A stretch of DNA of 64,000 nt, taken from Haloechinothrix sp033042135. Lineage in GTDB: Bacteria; Actinomycetota; Actinomycetes; Mycobacteriales; Pseudonocardiaceae. The notes beneath the pieces were generated by a model. That model made no database searches, was not told the origin of the DNA, and saw nothing but the letters and a program-made list of their open reading frames with translations. A program made the translations under genes and the position numbers. Within the stretch, counting starts at the first letter, position 1, and each line of letters opens with the position of its first letter. Positions 24,375 through 32,447 of this stretch are shown here, one piece after another. Location of the stretch: assembly GCF_033042135.1 (NCBI RefSeq), contig NZ_WBXM01000003.1, forward strand, positions 392,911 to 456,910, read 5' to 3'.

Positions 24375-27313
24375 CGCGCGTCACCCTCCTCAGCCACCAG
24401 TTGCAGGAACGCGTCCTCCAACCGCCGCCGCGGCCCGGCTTGCTCCACCGACACCCCGGCATGCACCAGCGCCGCCACGGCGACGGATCGCGGGATTCCG
24501 CCCAGGTTCACGTGCACCTTGCCATCGGCGACCTCTACATCGGACATACCCTCGACGGTGTGCAGCGCCGCTGCTGCGGCATCGGTGTCGTCCACCACGA
24601 AGCTGGCCTCACCGCCGGCGGCCACGATCTCGCCAACCGCTCCGTCGGCGACCGCGGTGCCGTGGTGCATCACCACTACGTGGGTGGCGGTCTGCTCGAC
24701 CTCGGCGAGCAGGTGGCTGGATACCAGTACGGTGCGGCCGGTCGCTGCGTACCGTCGCATCACCTCTCGCATCTGGTGGATCTGCGGTGGGTCGAGGCCG
24801 TTGGTCGGTTCGTCCAGCACCAGCAACTCGGGTAGGCCCAGCATCGCCTGGGCGATGGCCAGGCGTTGTCGCATGCCCTGGCTGTAGGTACGCACCTTCC
24901 GGTCGATGGCATCGCCCAGCCCGGCGATCTCCATGGCCTCGGTGAGGTGCGCCGAATGCCGTGGCCGCCCGGTGGCCGCCCAGTACAGCTCCAGGTTCTT
25001 CCTGCCGGAAGCGTGGGGCAGGAAACCGGGACCTTCCACGAACGCCCCCACGCGGGACAGGACTGGCGCGCCCGGGTACACGCGGTGCCCGAAGATCCGC
25101 ATCTCCCCTGAGGTCGGGCTCACCAGCCCCATCAGCATACGCAACGTGGTGGTCTTGCCTGCCCCGTTCGGGCCGAGCAGGCCGAGTACCTGGCCTCGCT
25201 CCACACGGAACGACAGGTCGGATACCGCGGTCAGGCTTCCCCCGTAGGTCTTGGTCAGGTTGTCGATCCGTAGCGGGACGTCGGCGAGTGCGGGGTCGGG
25301 ATCCTCGATCCCGCCACGCCGCAGCGCCGCCACCAGGGAGATGACCAGGGCCGCGAGCAGCAGGCCGCCGATGCCCAGCAGTTGCGGGACGGGCAGGCCG
25401 GTGTCGGCTTCGGTGCCCGGCACCGAGGGCACCCGCAATGCCGGATCCCCTGCCAGCGAGATCTCGTAGGCCGCGGCTTGCTCCTCGCTCGCGTAGCCGA
25501 GATCCGTGGTGGTGACCACCAGCTGCAGCCGGTGGCCCGCTTCCACCGGTCGTACGGTGCCGGGCAGGTTCACCGTGATCTCCACGGGGCTGCCGTCGGC
25601 GGGTAGTTCCGGTACCCGGACCGGCGCGACCGCATCGCCAGGGAGCCGCCGTGTGCCGTCCGGAGCGACGTCATAGAGCTTCGCGAACAGCACCGCGTCC
25701 TGCTCGTTCCCGCCTACCGCGTCGCCGGTGCCGGCCGCCGCGGCGGCGGCCACCTGAAGGGTGACCGTGGACGAGCCGGTGATCATCAGCTGGTCGTCGA
25801 GGGCGTGGGTGGTGAACTGTGCCGTCTGCTCCGGTAGGTCGAGCGCGCCGAGACCGCCCGGGATCAGTTGATTGAGCCCCGGCAAGCCGCTGATCGCGGC
25901 GGGCATACCCCCCGGCGGGTAGAGGATCCGCTGCTGCGGCCCGGACAGCGGTACCGCCTCGCGTGGTGTGCTGTCGCCGTGCAGTCCGGGGTAGCTCTCC
26001 GCCTCGACGACCCGAACAGACGGGGCGCGGGTGGCTTCGAAGGTGCCCTGCACGTCGTAGCGGAATGCGGGCACCGGATCGTCGCCGCTACCGGTGAGCC
26101 GGTACGCGAGCCAGTCGGCGATCGTCTCGCGCAGTTGTGGGCCGGGTGCGCCGCCGTCGTGACCACCCGCGTACCAGATCATCGAGACCTCACCGCCCGC
26201 TTGGGTGATCTGCCTGGCATTCGCATCCGCCTGGTTCAGTCCGAACAGCGTGTCCCTTGTGCCCTGGACGAGTAGGGTCGGTGCGGTGATGGCGCCGGTA
26301 AGTGCGGCTGGCGAGACTCTGCGGAGCAGCTCCCTGGTCTGCTCGCCCGCGGTCGACGTCGTCGCGACCTCGGTGTAGGCGCGGCATACGGGCGCGGCGA
26401 ACCGGCCACACGGATCCACCGTGCCGTTCATCTGAGGAAGGCTGGGCCTTGCCTGGTCGGGTACCTCGCTGCCGGACGTGCCCGGTCCGGCGGTGCCGGA
26501 GGGGTCGGCGGTGCCGGGGCGCTCGCGCAGGTCGTCGCGGGTATCGCCGGGCTCGGGCGCGTCGGGAAGCGGACCCGCGGTGCCGGTGCCACCCATACCT
26601 CCGGAGAAGAGGGTGCCCGCCCAGCCCTGTTTGAAAACGCCCTCCCCGGCGAGCTCGCCACCCGCTGGGGTGTCGGGCACTGAGGTCTCCCCGGGAGTCT
26701 CCTCGGGTGCCGCACGGTCCTGTAGCTCGTTCGGCAACAGCGCGTGTTCGAGATCGTTGTAGGTCATTACCGGGGCGATCGCGTCCACGCGGTCGTCGGT
26801 GCCAGCCAGCTGCAGGGCCAGCGCGCCGCCGTAGGAGGACCCCGTCACGCCCACGACCGGGTCGCCAGCCGAATCGGTCTGCACGGTGGGCTGCTTCTCG
26901 AGGAAGTCGAGCAGGTGTTGCGCGTCGGCTACCTCCCGATCGGGGTCGTTCAGCCAGATCATTCCCCCGCTCTCGCCGAACCCGCGGGCCGTGTAGGTGA
27001 GCACGACGAACCCGTGCTCGGCGAGTTCCCGGGCCTGGCCCGCGACGCTGTCCTTGGTGCCACCGAAGCCGTGGGGGAGCAGTACCGCGGGCGCGGGGGT
27101 GGATTCGGGCACGTAGAGCGTCACATCCAGCGGGATACTCTCCACAGCGTCCGGTGAGCGGGGAACGTCGACCGTGGCGTCCTGGGTGCGTACGTCGGGG
27201 CCGTCGGTCTCCCGCGGCCACAGCGCCACGATCGCGGTCACTGCGACCACCCCGGCCAGCGTGGCCGCGATCACGCGCGGTAGCACCTGGCGAGATCTCG
27301 TGGATCGGAGCAC
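24371..27313 (-). CDS. Fusion of exported alpha/beta hydrolase and ABC ATPase
   Basis: 980 residues from GTG 27313, which has TACGGT 7 nt upstream and no Shine-Dalgarno. Order: N-terminal membrane anchor (about 12-32, VIAATLAGVVAVTAIVAL); alpha/beta hydrolase (about 45-400) with oxyanion region LLPHGFGGTKDS, nucleophile elbow VTGSSYGGALAL and a late GGHDGG His, resembling CocE/X-Pro dipeptidyl-peptidase enzymes; a jelly-roll-like domain (about 430-610); a second membrane helix (about 625-645, LLGIGGLLLAALVISLVAAL); then an ABC ATPase (about 670-960) with LLGPNGAGKTTT, YSQGMRQRL and LLVLDEPTNGLDP. The anchors put the hydrolase outside and the ATPase inside. A long Pro/Gly-rich insert (about 215-300) splits the hydrolase. 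Confidence 0.9.
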   Translation of the reverse strand: MLRSTRSRQVLPRVIAATLAGVVAVTAIVALWPRETDGPDVRTQDATVDVPRSPDAVESIPLDVTLYVPESTPAPAVLLPHGFGGTKDSVAGQARELAEHGFVVLTYTARGFGESGGMIWLNDPDREVADAQHLLDFLEKQPTVQTDSAGDPVVGVTGSSYGGALALQLAGTDDRVDAIAPVMTYNDLEHALLPNELQDRAAPEETPGETSVPDTPAGGELAGEGVFKQGWAGTLFSGGMGGTGTAGPLPDAPEPGDTRDDLRERPGTADPSGTAGPGTSGSEVPDQARPSLPQMNGTVDPCGRFAAPVCRAYTEVATTSTAGEQTRELLRRVSPAALTGAITAPTLLVQGTRDTLFGLNQADANARQITQAGGEVSMIWYAGGHDGGAPGPQLRETIADWLAYRLTGSGDDPVPAFRYDVQGTFEATRAPSVRVVEAESYPGLHGDSTPREAVPLSGPQQRILYPPGGMPAAISGLPGLNQLIPGGLGALDLPEQTAQFTTHALDDQLMITGSSTVTLQVAAAAAAGTGDAVGGNEQDAVLFAKLYDVAPDGTRRLPGDAVAPVRVPELPADGSPVEITVNLPGTVRPVEAGHRLQLVVTTTDLGYASEEQAAAYEISLAGDPALRVPSVPGTEADTGLPVPQLLGIGGLLLAALVISLVAALRRGGIEDPDPALADVPLRIDNLTKTYGGSLTAVSDLSFRVERGQVLGLLGPNGAGKTTTLRMLMGLVSPTSGEMRIFGHRVYPGAPVLSRVGAFVEGPGFLPHASGRKNLELYWAATGRPRHSAHLTEAMEIAGLGDAIDRKVRTYSQGMRQRLAIAQAMLGLPELLVLDEPTNGLDPPQIHQMREVMRRYAATGRTVLVSSHLLAEVEQTATHVVVMHHGTAVADGAVGEIVAAGGEASFVVDDTDAAAAALHTVEGMSDVEVADGKVHVNLGGIPRSVAVAALVHAGVSVEQAGPRRRLEDAFLQLVAEEGDAR

Positions 27314-27449
27314 GATTATGACCGTATGTGACCCCGCTCCGGTCCAGCCACGCACCCTCGTCGGTGAACGGGCTTCGTGTGCGGATCGTGATCCGCCCGA
27401 CGATCGCTGGCGCCCCGGGTGAACCGTGTGTCACGATGAACGGGCGTTG

Positions 27450-27617
27450 CGTGGAGGGGAGTATTCCCCTGCGGCGGTGTCGTCAATACGGACAACGTCG
27501 GCCGCTCCGGTTCCGCTGACACCGGCGCGCCGTCGGTCCCGGCATCGCCGGTCCGCACCCACCGCGGACGGAAGAGACCTCTGGTGACGGTGGTCCCGTA
27601 CTGCTGTGCCAGAGGAG
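27450..27617 (+). promoter_or_regulatory. yybP-ykoY-type (manganese) riboswitch with RBS-sequestering switch
   Basis: The terC leader carries the family's conserved pieces: GGGGAGTA at 27457 near the 5' end, TCGTCAATACGGACAACGTC around 27481-27500, and GAGACCTCTGG at 27574-27584. P1 can form between GGAGG (27453-27457) and CCTCT (27578-27582). The same 3' strand, CCTCTGG (27578-27584), is perfectly complementary to CCAGAGG (27609-27615), which overlaps the terC Shine-Dalgarno AGAGGAG. Mutually exclusive helices would give translational control. The family senses Mn2+. It occupies most of the 311-bp gap 27314-27624. Confidence 0.75.
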
Positions 27618-27624
27618 TCGAGTA

Positions 27625-28602
27625 ATGAACGTTCCGCTGTGGGGTTGGCTGCTCACCGTGGGGGTGGTGAGCGCGGTCATCCTGACCGATCTCGTCGTGT
27701 CAGTGCGACGCCCGCATACTCCCAGCCTCCGGGAAGCCGCGTGGTGGTCCACGTTCTACGTGGTGGCTGCCGTCGTCTTCGGCGTCGGTGTGTGGGTCGT
27801 GTCGGGCCACCAGTACGGCGCGGAGTTCTTCGCGGGCTATGTCACCGAGAAGTCACTGAGCGTCGACAACCTGTTCGTCTTCATGCTGATCATGACGGCG
27901 TTCCGGGTTCCCGCTGTCCACCGGCACATGGTGCTCCTGGTGGGTGTCGCGCTCGCGCTGATCCTGCGGGGCGTGTTCATCGCGCTCGGTGCCGCGCTGA
28001 TCGCGACCTTCTCCTGGATCTTCTTCGTCTTCGGCGCGATCCTCGTCTGGACCGCGTTCAGCATGCTGCGTGGAAAGGAGCGCACCGAGTACCACGAGCC
28101 GTGGGTGGTGCGCAAAATCCGCCAGGTCCTGCCGGTGACCGACGACTACGTCGGTAACAAACTGGTCGTCAAGCGTGACGGCAGACGGTGGATCACCCCG
28201 ATGTTCATCGTCATCCTCGCCATCGGCTGCGCCGACGTGCTGTTCGCCGCCGATTCGATCCCTGCCATCTTCGGCATCACCCAGGAAGCGTACCTGGTGT
28301 TCACCGCCAACGCCTTCGCGTTGATGGGCCTGCGGCAGCTGTACTTCCTCGTCGGCGGCCTGGTGGAGCGCCTGGCCTACCTGGCCCACGGCCTGTCGAT
28401 CATCTTGCTGTTCATCGGCGGCAAGCTGTTCCTGCACGCCTTCCACGAGTACGAGCTGGTACCGGCGTGGCTGGACATCAACACCTGGGTATCGCTCGGC
28501 GTCATCGTGCTGATCCTGGCGGTGACCACGCTGGCGAGCCTCGCCGCCAGCAGGCGGTCGGGTGTCCAGCGTGACACCGCCGACGAGCTCACCCGTACAT
28601 GA
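27625..28602 (+). CDS. TerC/Alx-family membrane protein (probable Mn2+ exporter)
   Basis: 325 residues with eight or nine membrane segments. TerC signature acidic residues within helices are visible: TEKSLSVDNLFVFMLIM (about 73-89) and IGCADVLFAADSIPAIFGIT (about 200-219). Members of this family export Mn2+ or metallate secreted proteins, and Alx-type genes are commonly preceded by the yybP-ykoY riboswitch, as here. ATG start with AGAGGAG 7 nt upstream. Its 3' end overlaps the convergent RES toxin gene by 14 bp. Confidence 0.92.
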   Translation: MNVPLWGWLLTVGVVSAVILTDLVVSVRRPHTPSLREAAWWSTFYVVAAVVFGVGVWVVSGHQYGAEFFAGYVTEKSLSVDNLFVFMLIMTAFRVPAVHRHMVLLVGVALALILRGVFIALGAALIATFSWIFFVFGAILVWTAFSMLRGKERTEYHEPWVVRKIRQVLPVTDDYVGNKLVVKRDGRRWITPMFIVILAIGCADVLFAADSIPAIFGITQEAYLVFTANAFALMGLRQLYFLVGGLVERLAYLAHGLSIILLFIGGKLFLHAFHEYELVPAWLDINTWVSLGVIVLILAVTTLASLAASRRSGVQRDTADELTRT

Positions 28603-29245
28603 CGTAGTTCAGCTCGTTGCACACCCGCGCGATCGGCATGTCCAGGCCGGGATGGCTCAGCGGCAGCAGCAGGTCGGGGTCGGAGGGAAGGGCCGACCGC
28701 GCGGACGGGTCCCACAGGCAGATCGCCGGGTTGCCGGAATCCATCGACGACGGGTACCAGAGCCCGTCGAGGTCCGGGTAGGCGGCGCGGATCGCGCGTG
28801 CCCAGACCTGGGTGATCTTCTTCGGACCGCTGGCGATCTCCTGGGAGGCCCCCATCCGGGTGGGCCACAGACCGGTCAGATCCAGCAGCCGCAGCGTACG
28901 CACCGGACGGATCACCGCCACATGCGGCGCCCGCGTTACCCGGTCGACCGTGGACGTGGCCTGGTAGACCTCGGCAATGCCGGTCCGCGCGGACAGCCCG
29001 AAGTACAGCACCCCGTTCTCCGGGTCGGTGGTTGGGCCGCCCTCCTCGTCCGGTTGCTGGGGGTCGAAACGGCCATGGGGGAGCGGCCCGGTGTAACGGA
29101 ACGAATCCCAGGTCTGCCGATGCCTGCCCTCGGCGTTGAAGATCCGGACCAGTCGGGTCGCCGGGTGTACCGCGACGATGTCCTCGTCCATACGCAAGCC
29201 GGTGGCCAGCGCTGCGGGCGAAGGTGGCAGTGGAAGACGAGACAT
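28589..29245 (-). CDS. RES-domain toxin
   Basis: 218 residues forming a RES domain, the fold of NAD-degrading toxins such as MbcT and ParT. Conserved features are an early Arg-rich strand (RIFNAEGRHRQTWDSFRYTG), VLYFGLSARTGIAEVYQ (about 82-98) and the C-terminal GLWYPSSMDSGNPAICLWD (about 163-181), which carry the Arg/Tyr/Glu/Ser active-site positions of the family. Starts 15 nt after the antitoxin gene's stop, with only a weak Shine-Dalgarno, so it depends on the upstream gene. Predicted to kill or arrest cells by consuming NAD+ when released from its antitoxin. Confidence 0.82.
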   Translation of the reverse strand: MSRLPLPPSPAALATGLRMDEDIVAVHPATRLVRIFNAEGRHRQTWDSFRYTGPLPHGRFDPQQPDEEGGPTTDPENGVLYFGLSARTGIAEVYQATSTVDRVTRAPHVAVIRPVRTLRLLDLTGLWPTRMGASQEIASGPKKITQVWARAIRAAYPDLDGLWYPSSMDSGNPAICLWDPSARSALPSDPDLLLPLSHPGLDMPIARVCNELNYVMYG

Positions 29246-29260
29246 GCAGGACCGGCGGGG

Positions 29261-29842
29261 CTACGCGGCCGTGCCGATCGAGGTGACCAGGTTCGCTACC
29301 GACTTCGGGTCACCGTGGGCGAGTAACCACTCACGCGGTGTCACCCGCTGCCCGTTGATCTCGAGGTCCGGTTGCTGGGTGTTCATGAACGCCGCGACCA
29401 CCATCGGTGGCTGGTCAGGCGGGATGGCGGGGATCACGCTACGCAGGCCGGGCAAAGGGCCGCCTTCGGTGAACTGCCAGGCGGGAAGGTGCCACTCGCT
29501 GTCCTTCCAGCCGAACAGCTTCCGCTGGCGTAGCCGGTCCCTGACCTCGGATTGGGTGAGGTCGAGCAGTCGCGCGGCTTCGCTCACCGAATAGGCGGAC
29601 TTGGTGAAGACCGCGTGCGCCACCACGGACTTCGCGCGCGGGCACGGCTCGTCGTCAGCGTAGGGTGACAGGTCGAGGCCCACCTCGGCGAGTGCTTCCT
29701 GCTGCTCGGCCGAGAAGTGCTCCGCAGGCTCGGGGTGCGGCACCGACACCCTGCGTGCCGTGTCCTCCACGAGCCGCAGGAACTCGTCTGCGTCCACCCG
29801 GAGCCCGGCCTTCGCCAGAACAGCTTCGAGCGCAACAGTCAC
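29261..29842 (-). CDS. Antitoxin of the RES pair (HTH plus Xre/MbcA/ParS-like C-terminus)
   Basis: 193 residues from GTG 29842, which has TACTTT 6 nt upstream and so is probably leaderless. The middle has a helix-turn-helix of excisionase type (AYSVSEAARLLDLTQSEVRDRLRQRKLFGWK, split around residues 98-128). The C-terminus VTPREWLLAHGDPKSVANLV resembles the toxin-binding end of Xre/MbcA/ParS antitoxins, where a Trp/Leu-Gly-x-P patch covers the RES active site. The N-terminal ~80 residues are acidic and unlike known members. It probably represses its own promoter through the palindrome at 29852-29874. Confidence 0.75.
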   Translation of the reverse strand: MTVALEAVLAKAGLRVDADEFLRLVEDTARRVSVPHPEPAEHFSAEQQEALAEVGLDLSPYADDEPCPRAKSVVAHAVFTKSAYSVSEAARLLDLTQSEVRDRLRQRKLFGWKDSEWHLPAWQFTEGGPLPGLRSVIPAIPPDQPPMVVAAFMNTQQPDLEINGQRVTPREWLLAHGDPKSVANLVTSIGTAA

Positions 29843-29848
29843 CTTTCT

Positions 29849-29874
29849 AAAGTAGCACGTGCAGCTCGTGCTAC
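29849..29874 (-). promoter_or_regulatory. Promoter and palindromic operator of the RES toxin-antitoxin operon
   Basis: Perfect inverted repeat GTAGCACG (29852-29859) and CGTGCTAC (29867-29874) with a 7-bp spacer. On the minus strand the -10-like TACTTT (29849-29854) overlaps one arm, so a bound dimer would block RNA polymerase. The 221 bp beyond it (29875-30095) holds no other feature I can support. Confidence 0.65.
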
Positions 29875-30095
29875 GCGGTCGTTGCATTACGCTGGCGCCG
29901 GTGCGATTGATCACGATGGGGGGGATGTGCGAGCAGGTTCGAACCGGATCGCGCAGCAGGCCTGCCGTACGCCGCTGCTCGAGGTCGACCCGCTCGGTGC
30001 CGAGCTCGGCTGCACCATGCTGGTCAGGGCGCTGGTACGTGCGGGGCGCGGGTTCCGTCGGGCTCGGGGCTGACCGGGACAGCGAAGCCGGGTGC

Positions 30096-30956
30096 CTACC
30101 TGCCGAACAGCTCGGCGGGGAACGCGCCCGCAGCCACGACCCGCTTGCTGAGGTCTTTGCCGATCTCCCGCAGGCGTTGTGTCCGTTCCACCCCGAGGTG
30201 GCGCCACGGCCCGGTCGCGGCTTCGTTGGTGGCCGCTTCCACCCGTTCCCGCAGTGCCTGCCCTTCGGAGGTGAGCGCGCCGTCCGCGTCGAGCAAGCCG
30301 CGGTCCTGTAACGAGCGCACGGCCGCCGTCCACTGCTCGACCGTCCAGCCACGGCTGGCCTGCGCGCCGGACTCAGTGAAGCCGCGTCCGGTGGCGGTGT
30401 GGGTCACCAGGGCGGTGAGCCCGTCCACCCCCGCGGAGACCAGCGCCGCGATGTGGCCGTCGCCGCGGAACTCGCGTAGCAGTGTGATGGCGTGCCACAG
30501 CACCAGCAGCGGCTCTTCCGGCCAGTCCAGCTCCGCGTGCGCGGCATACAGCGGGCGCCCCTCCGGAACGCAGCCGCGGGTGGCTTCGCGCGCCAGCTCG
30601 GCGGCTTCGGCGACCTCGGCACCGGATGCCGCGTCGCCGAGCAGCCGCTGCAGTGCGGTGCCTGCCGCCCGGAAGCGGGCTTCAAGGATGCTGTCCGGGG
30701 AGGCGAGCGACCACGCGCGCGGGATGTGCCTGGCGACGAGTTCCGGGTTGAAGTTGTAGAACGTCGCCGTCACCACCCCAGGGCCCACCGGACCCATGGC
30801 TGCCGCCCGGCTGGCGAAGTAGCTCATGCGCCCTGGTCGGAGCCCCGCGGCGGTCAGCTCCTCCTCGGCTTCCGGGGCGAAGTACAGCATCGCGTGAAGC
30901 GAGTCGGTGGCGCGGTGCGCGGCGGCGGCGAGTTCGGCGAACTGTCCATGATCCAT
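30096..30956 (-). CDS. SCO6745-family protein
   Basis: 286 residues, mostly helical, a family known from actinobacteria and named for Streptomyces SCO6745; no biochemical role is known to me. Visible features are RMSYFASRAAAMGPVGPGVV (about 42-61), FYNFNPELVARHIPRAW and a C-terminal winged-helix-like part with WTAAVRSLQDRGLLDADG. I chose ATG 30956 because AGGA lies 9 nt upstream; ATG 30965 is also in frame. No functional link to the flanking serpin is obvious. Confidence 0.75.
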   Translation of the reverse strand: MDHGQFAELAAAAHRATDSLHAMLYFAPEAEEELTAAGLRPGRMSYFASRAAAMGPVGPGVVTATFYNFNPELVARHIPRAWSLASPDSILEARFRAAGTALQRLLGDAASGAEVAEAAELAREATRGCVPEGRPLYAAHAELDWPEEPLLVLWHAITLLREFRGDGHIAALVSAGVDGLTALVTHTATGRGFTESGAQASRGWTVEQWTAAVRSLQDRGLLDADGALTSEGQALRERVEAATNEAATGPWRHLGVERTQRLREIGKDLSKRVVAAGAFPAELFGR

Positions 30957-31020
30957 AGCGAGCATCCTGCGGTATGGGCGCGGCCGGTGGCAATAGCGCC
31001 GGTTGCCCTCGGCAGCCACG

Positions 31021-32328
31021 TCAATCCTCCTCGGTCGGGTCGGTGACTGATCCGACGAACAGCGGCGCCCCGGTCGGCTCGTGGGTCAGCGCGAAGGAGA
31101 ACGGCCGGTCGGCCCGCACGCTCACCTCGGACGGCGGCGGGGCGGATACGGCCCCGGCGATGCCGGTGACCGCGGCGGCTTCGGTGCCGTTCTCGTCCAC
31201 CGTGATGGTGGCGCGGTGGATTGCGTCGCTCACCTCGACAGCCTCGCCGATGCCGTCCAGGCCAGCCAGGTCGGTGACCCCGAGCTCCGCGAGTAGCGGG
31301 AGCACCTCGACGTCGGAGGCGAAATCCCATCGCGGCATCGCCAGCTCGACCATGGTGGTCCCGGCCTCGGCGAGCTCGCTGAGCAGCTCCCCGGTGATCG
31401 GCGGGGCCGTCACGGCGCGGTCCGTGGGCACCACCACCCACATCACCAGCTCGCGTCCCACGTACGGCAACCGCGCGGCATGCCAGCCGTCGCCGGTCGC
31501 ATACCCCAGTTCCGCGGCCTCACGGTGCATCATGGGAACCTCCGTGGTGTCCCCGTCCGGCAGCTGGAACGGCTCGTGCTCGGTGCGGTGCTCCTCGAAC
31601 GGCGCTTGCCAGTCGGCCTTCAGGTAGATCGCGTTGGCGAGCACGGTGACGGTCTCGGGGTCGAGTTCCTCGAAGAGCTGCTCGATGCGCTCCTCGGTGT
31701 GCTCGGACACCCAGCGGTTGATGATGTCCACGGCCTCGCCCGAGGGGAAATCGACGGCCCGGGCGCCCGCCCCGTAGTGCTGGGCCAGCGCGCGCAGGAA
31801 CGGTTCGCCGACCTCGAAGCCCTGCTGCACGAACAGGCCGTTGGCGATGCTGACGATCGGGTCCTCCGGCGGTTCGTCGGGGTCCCGTGTCGCCCCAACC
31901 TGCTCCCGTGGTGGTGGTTCGCCGGTGTTCAGGATCTCGGCGCTGAGCGCGTTGTAGGCCTCGTGCACGCCCTCTGGGAACCCGAAGACGTCGTCGAGCT
32001 GCGCGGCCGTGTCGCCGGTCGCTCCTGCCCGCAGCATGGCGAACGCGTAACCGAGGCTGATCGGTGAGTACACCGTGTTCGGTTGCGCCTCGGTGTCCTG
32101 CCGCGACGCCAGTGCCTCGGTGTAGTCGCCGGTGAACGAACGCAGCCCGGCGACCGCTGCTTCCACCGGTGCGTCCTCGGCCGGGCTGAGGCGGTCGGCA
32201 TCGGAGACGAGCTGTCCACCCCCACCTGTCGGGTTGGTGTCGTCGTCCGGGCCGCCGGTCGCGCAGGCTCCGGTCGCCATGATCAACATCAGGGTCAGCA
32301 GCATGCTCAGCGTCCGCGGGGTCGTCAT
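31021..32328 (-). CDS. Serpin (serine protease inhibitor) lipoprotein
   Basis: 435 residues. The signal sequence MTTPRTLSMLLTLMLIMATG ends in ACATGG, suggesting lipidation at Cys22, then a Gly/Asp linker. The serpin domain covers about 65-430: NTVYSPISLGYAFAMLRAGA, VLANAIYLKADWQAPF, hinge NGTEAAAVTGIA, reactive loop up to VSAPPPSEV, and closing strand RADRPFSFALTHEPTGAPLF. The intact Ala-rich hinge suggests an inhibitory serpin; the P1 residue lies near AVSAPP and cannot be fixed. ATG 32328 is preceded by GGAGG. Serpins are uncommon in bacteria. Confidence 0.92.
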   Translation of the reverse strand: MTTPRTLSMLLTLMLIMATGACATGGPDDDTNPTGGGGQLVSDADRLSPAEDAPVEAAVAGLRSFTGDYTEALASRQDTEAQPNTVYSPISLGYAFAMLRAGATGDTAAQLDDVFGFPEGVHEAYNALSAEILNTGEPPPREQVGATRDPDEPPEDPIVSIANGLFVQQGFEVGEPFLRALAQHYGAGARAVDFPSGEAVDIINRWVSEHTEERIEQLFEELDPETVTVLANAIYLKADWQAPFEEHRTEHEPFQLPDGDTTEVPMMHREAAELGYATGDGWHAARLPYVGRELVMWVVVPTDRAVTAPPITGELLSELAEAGTTMVELAMPRWDFASDVEVLPLLAELGVTDLAGLDGIGEAVEVSDAIHRATITVDENGTEAAAVTGIAGAVSAPPPSEVSVRADRPFSFALTHEPTGAPLFVGSVTDPTEED

Positions 32329-32447
32329 CGTCACCTCCGGCTCACAGGTTCTTGTCCTGCCACGCGCCGCACCACCGCCGGGTTGCCCCGGCGGTGGTGC
32401 GGCGGCGTGTCGGTGGCCGTGGCGGGCGTGTGTCGACCCGTGGGATC

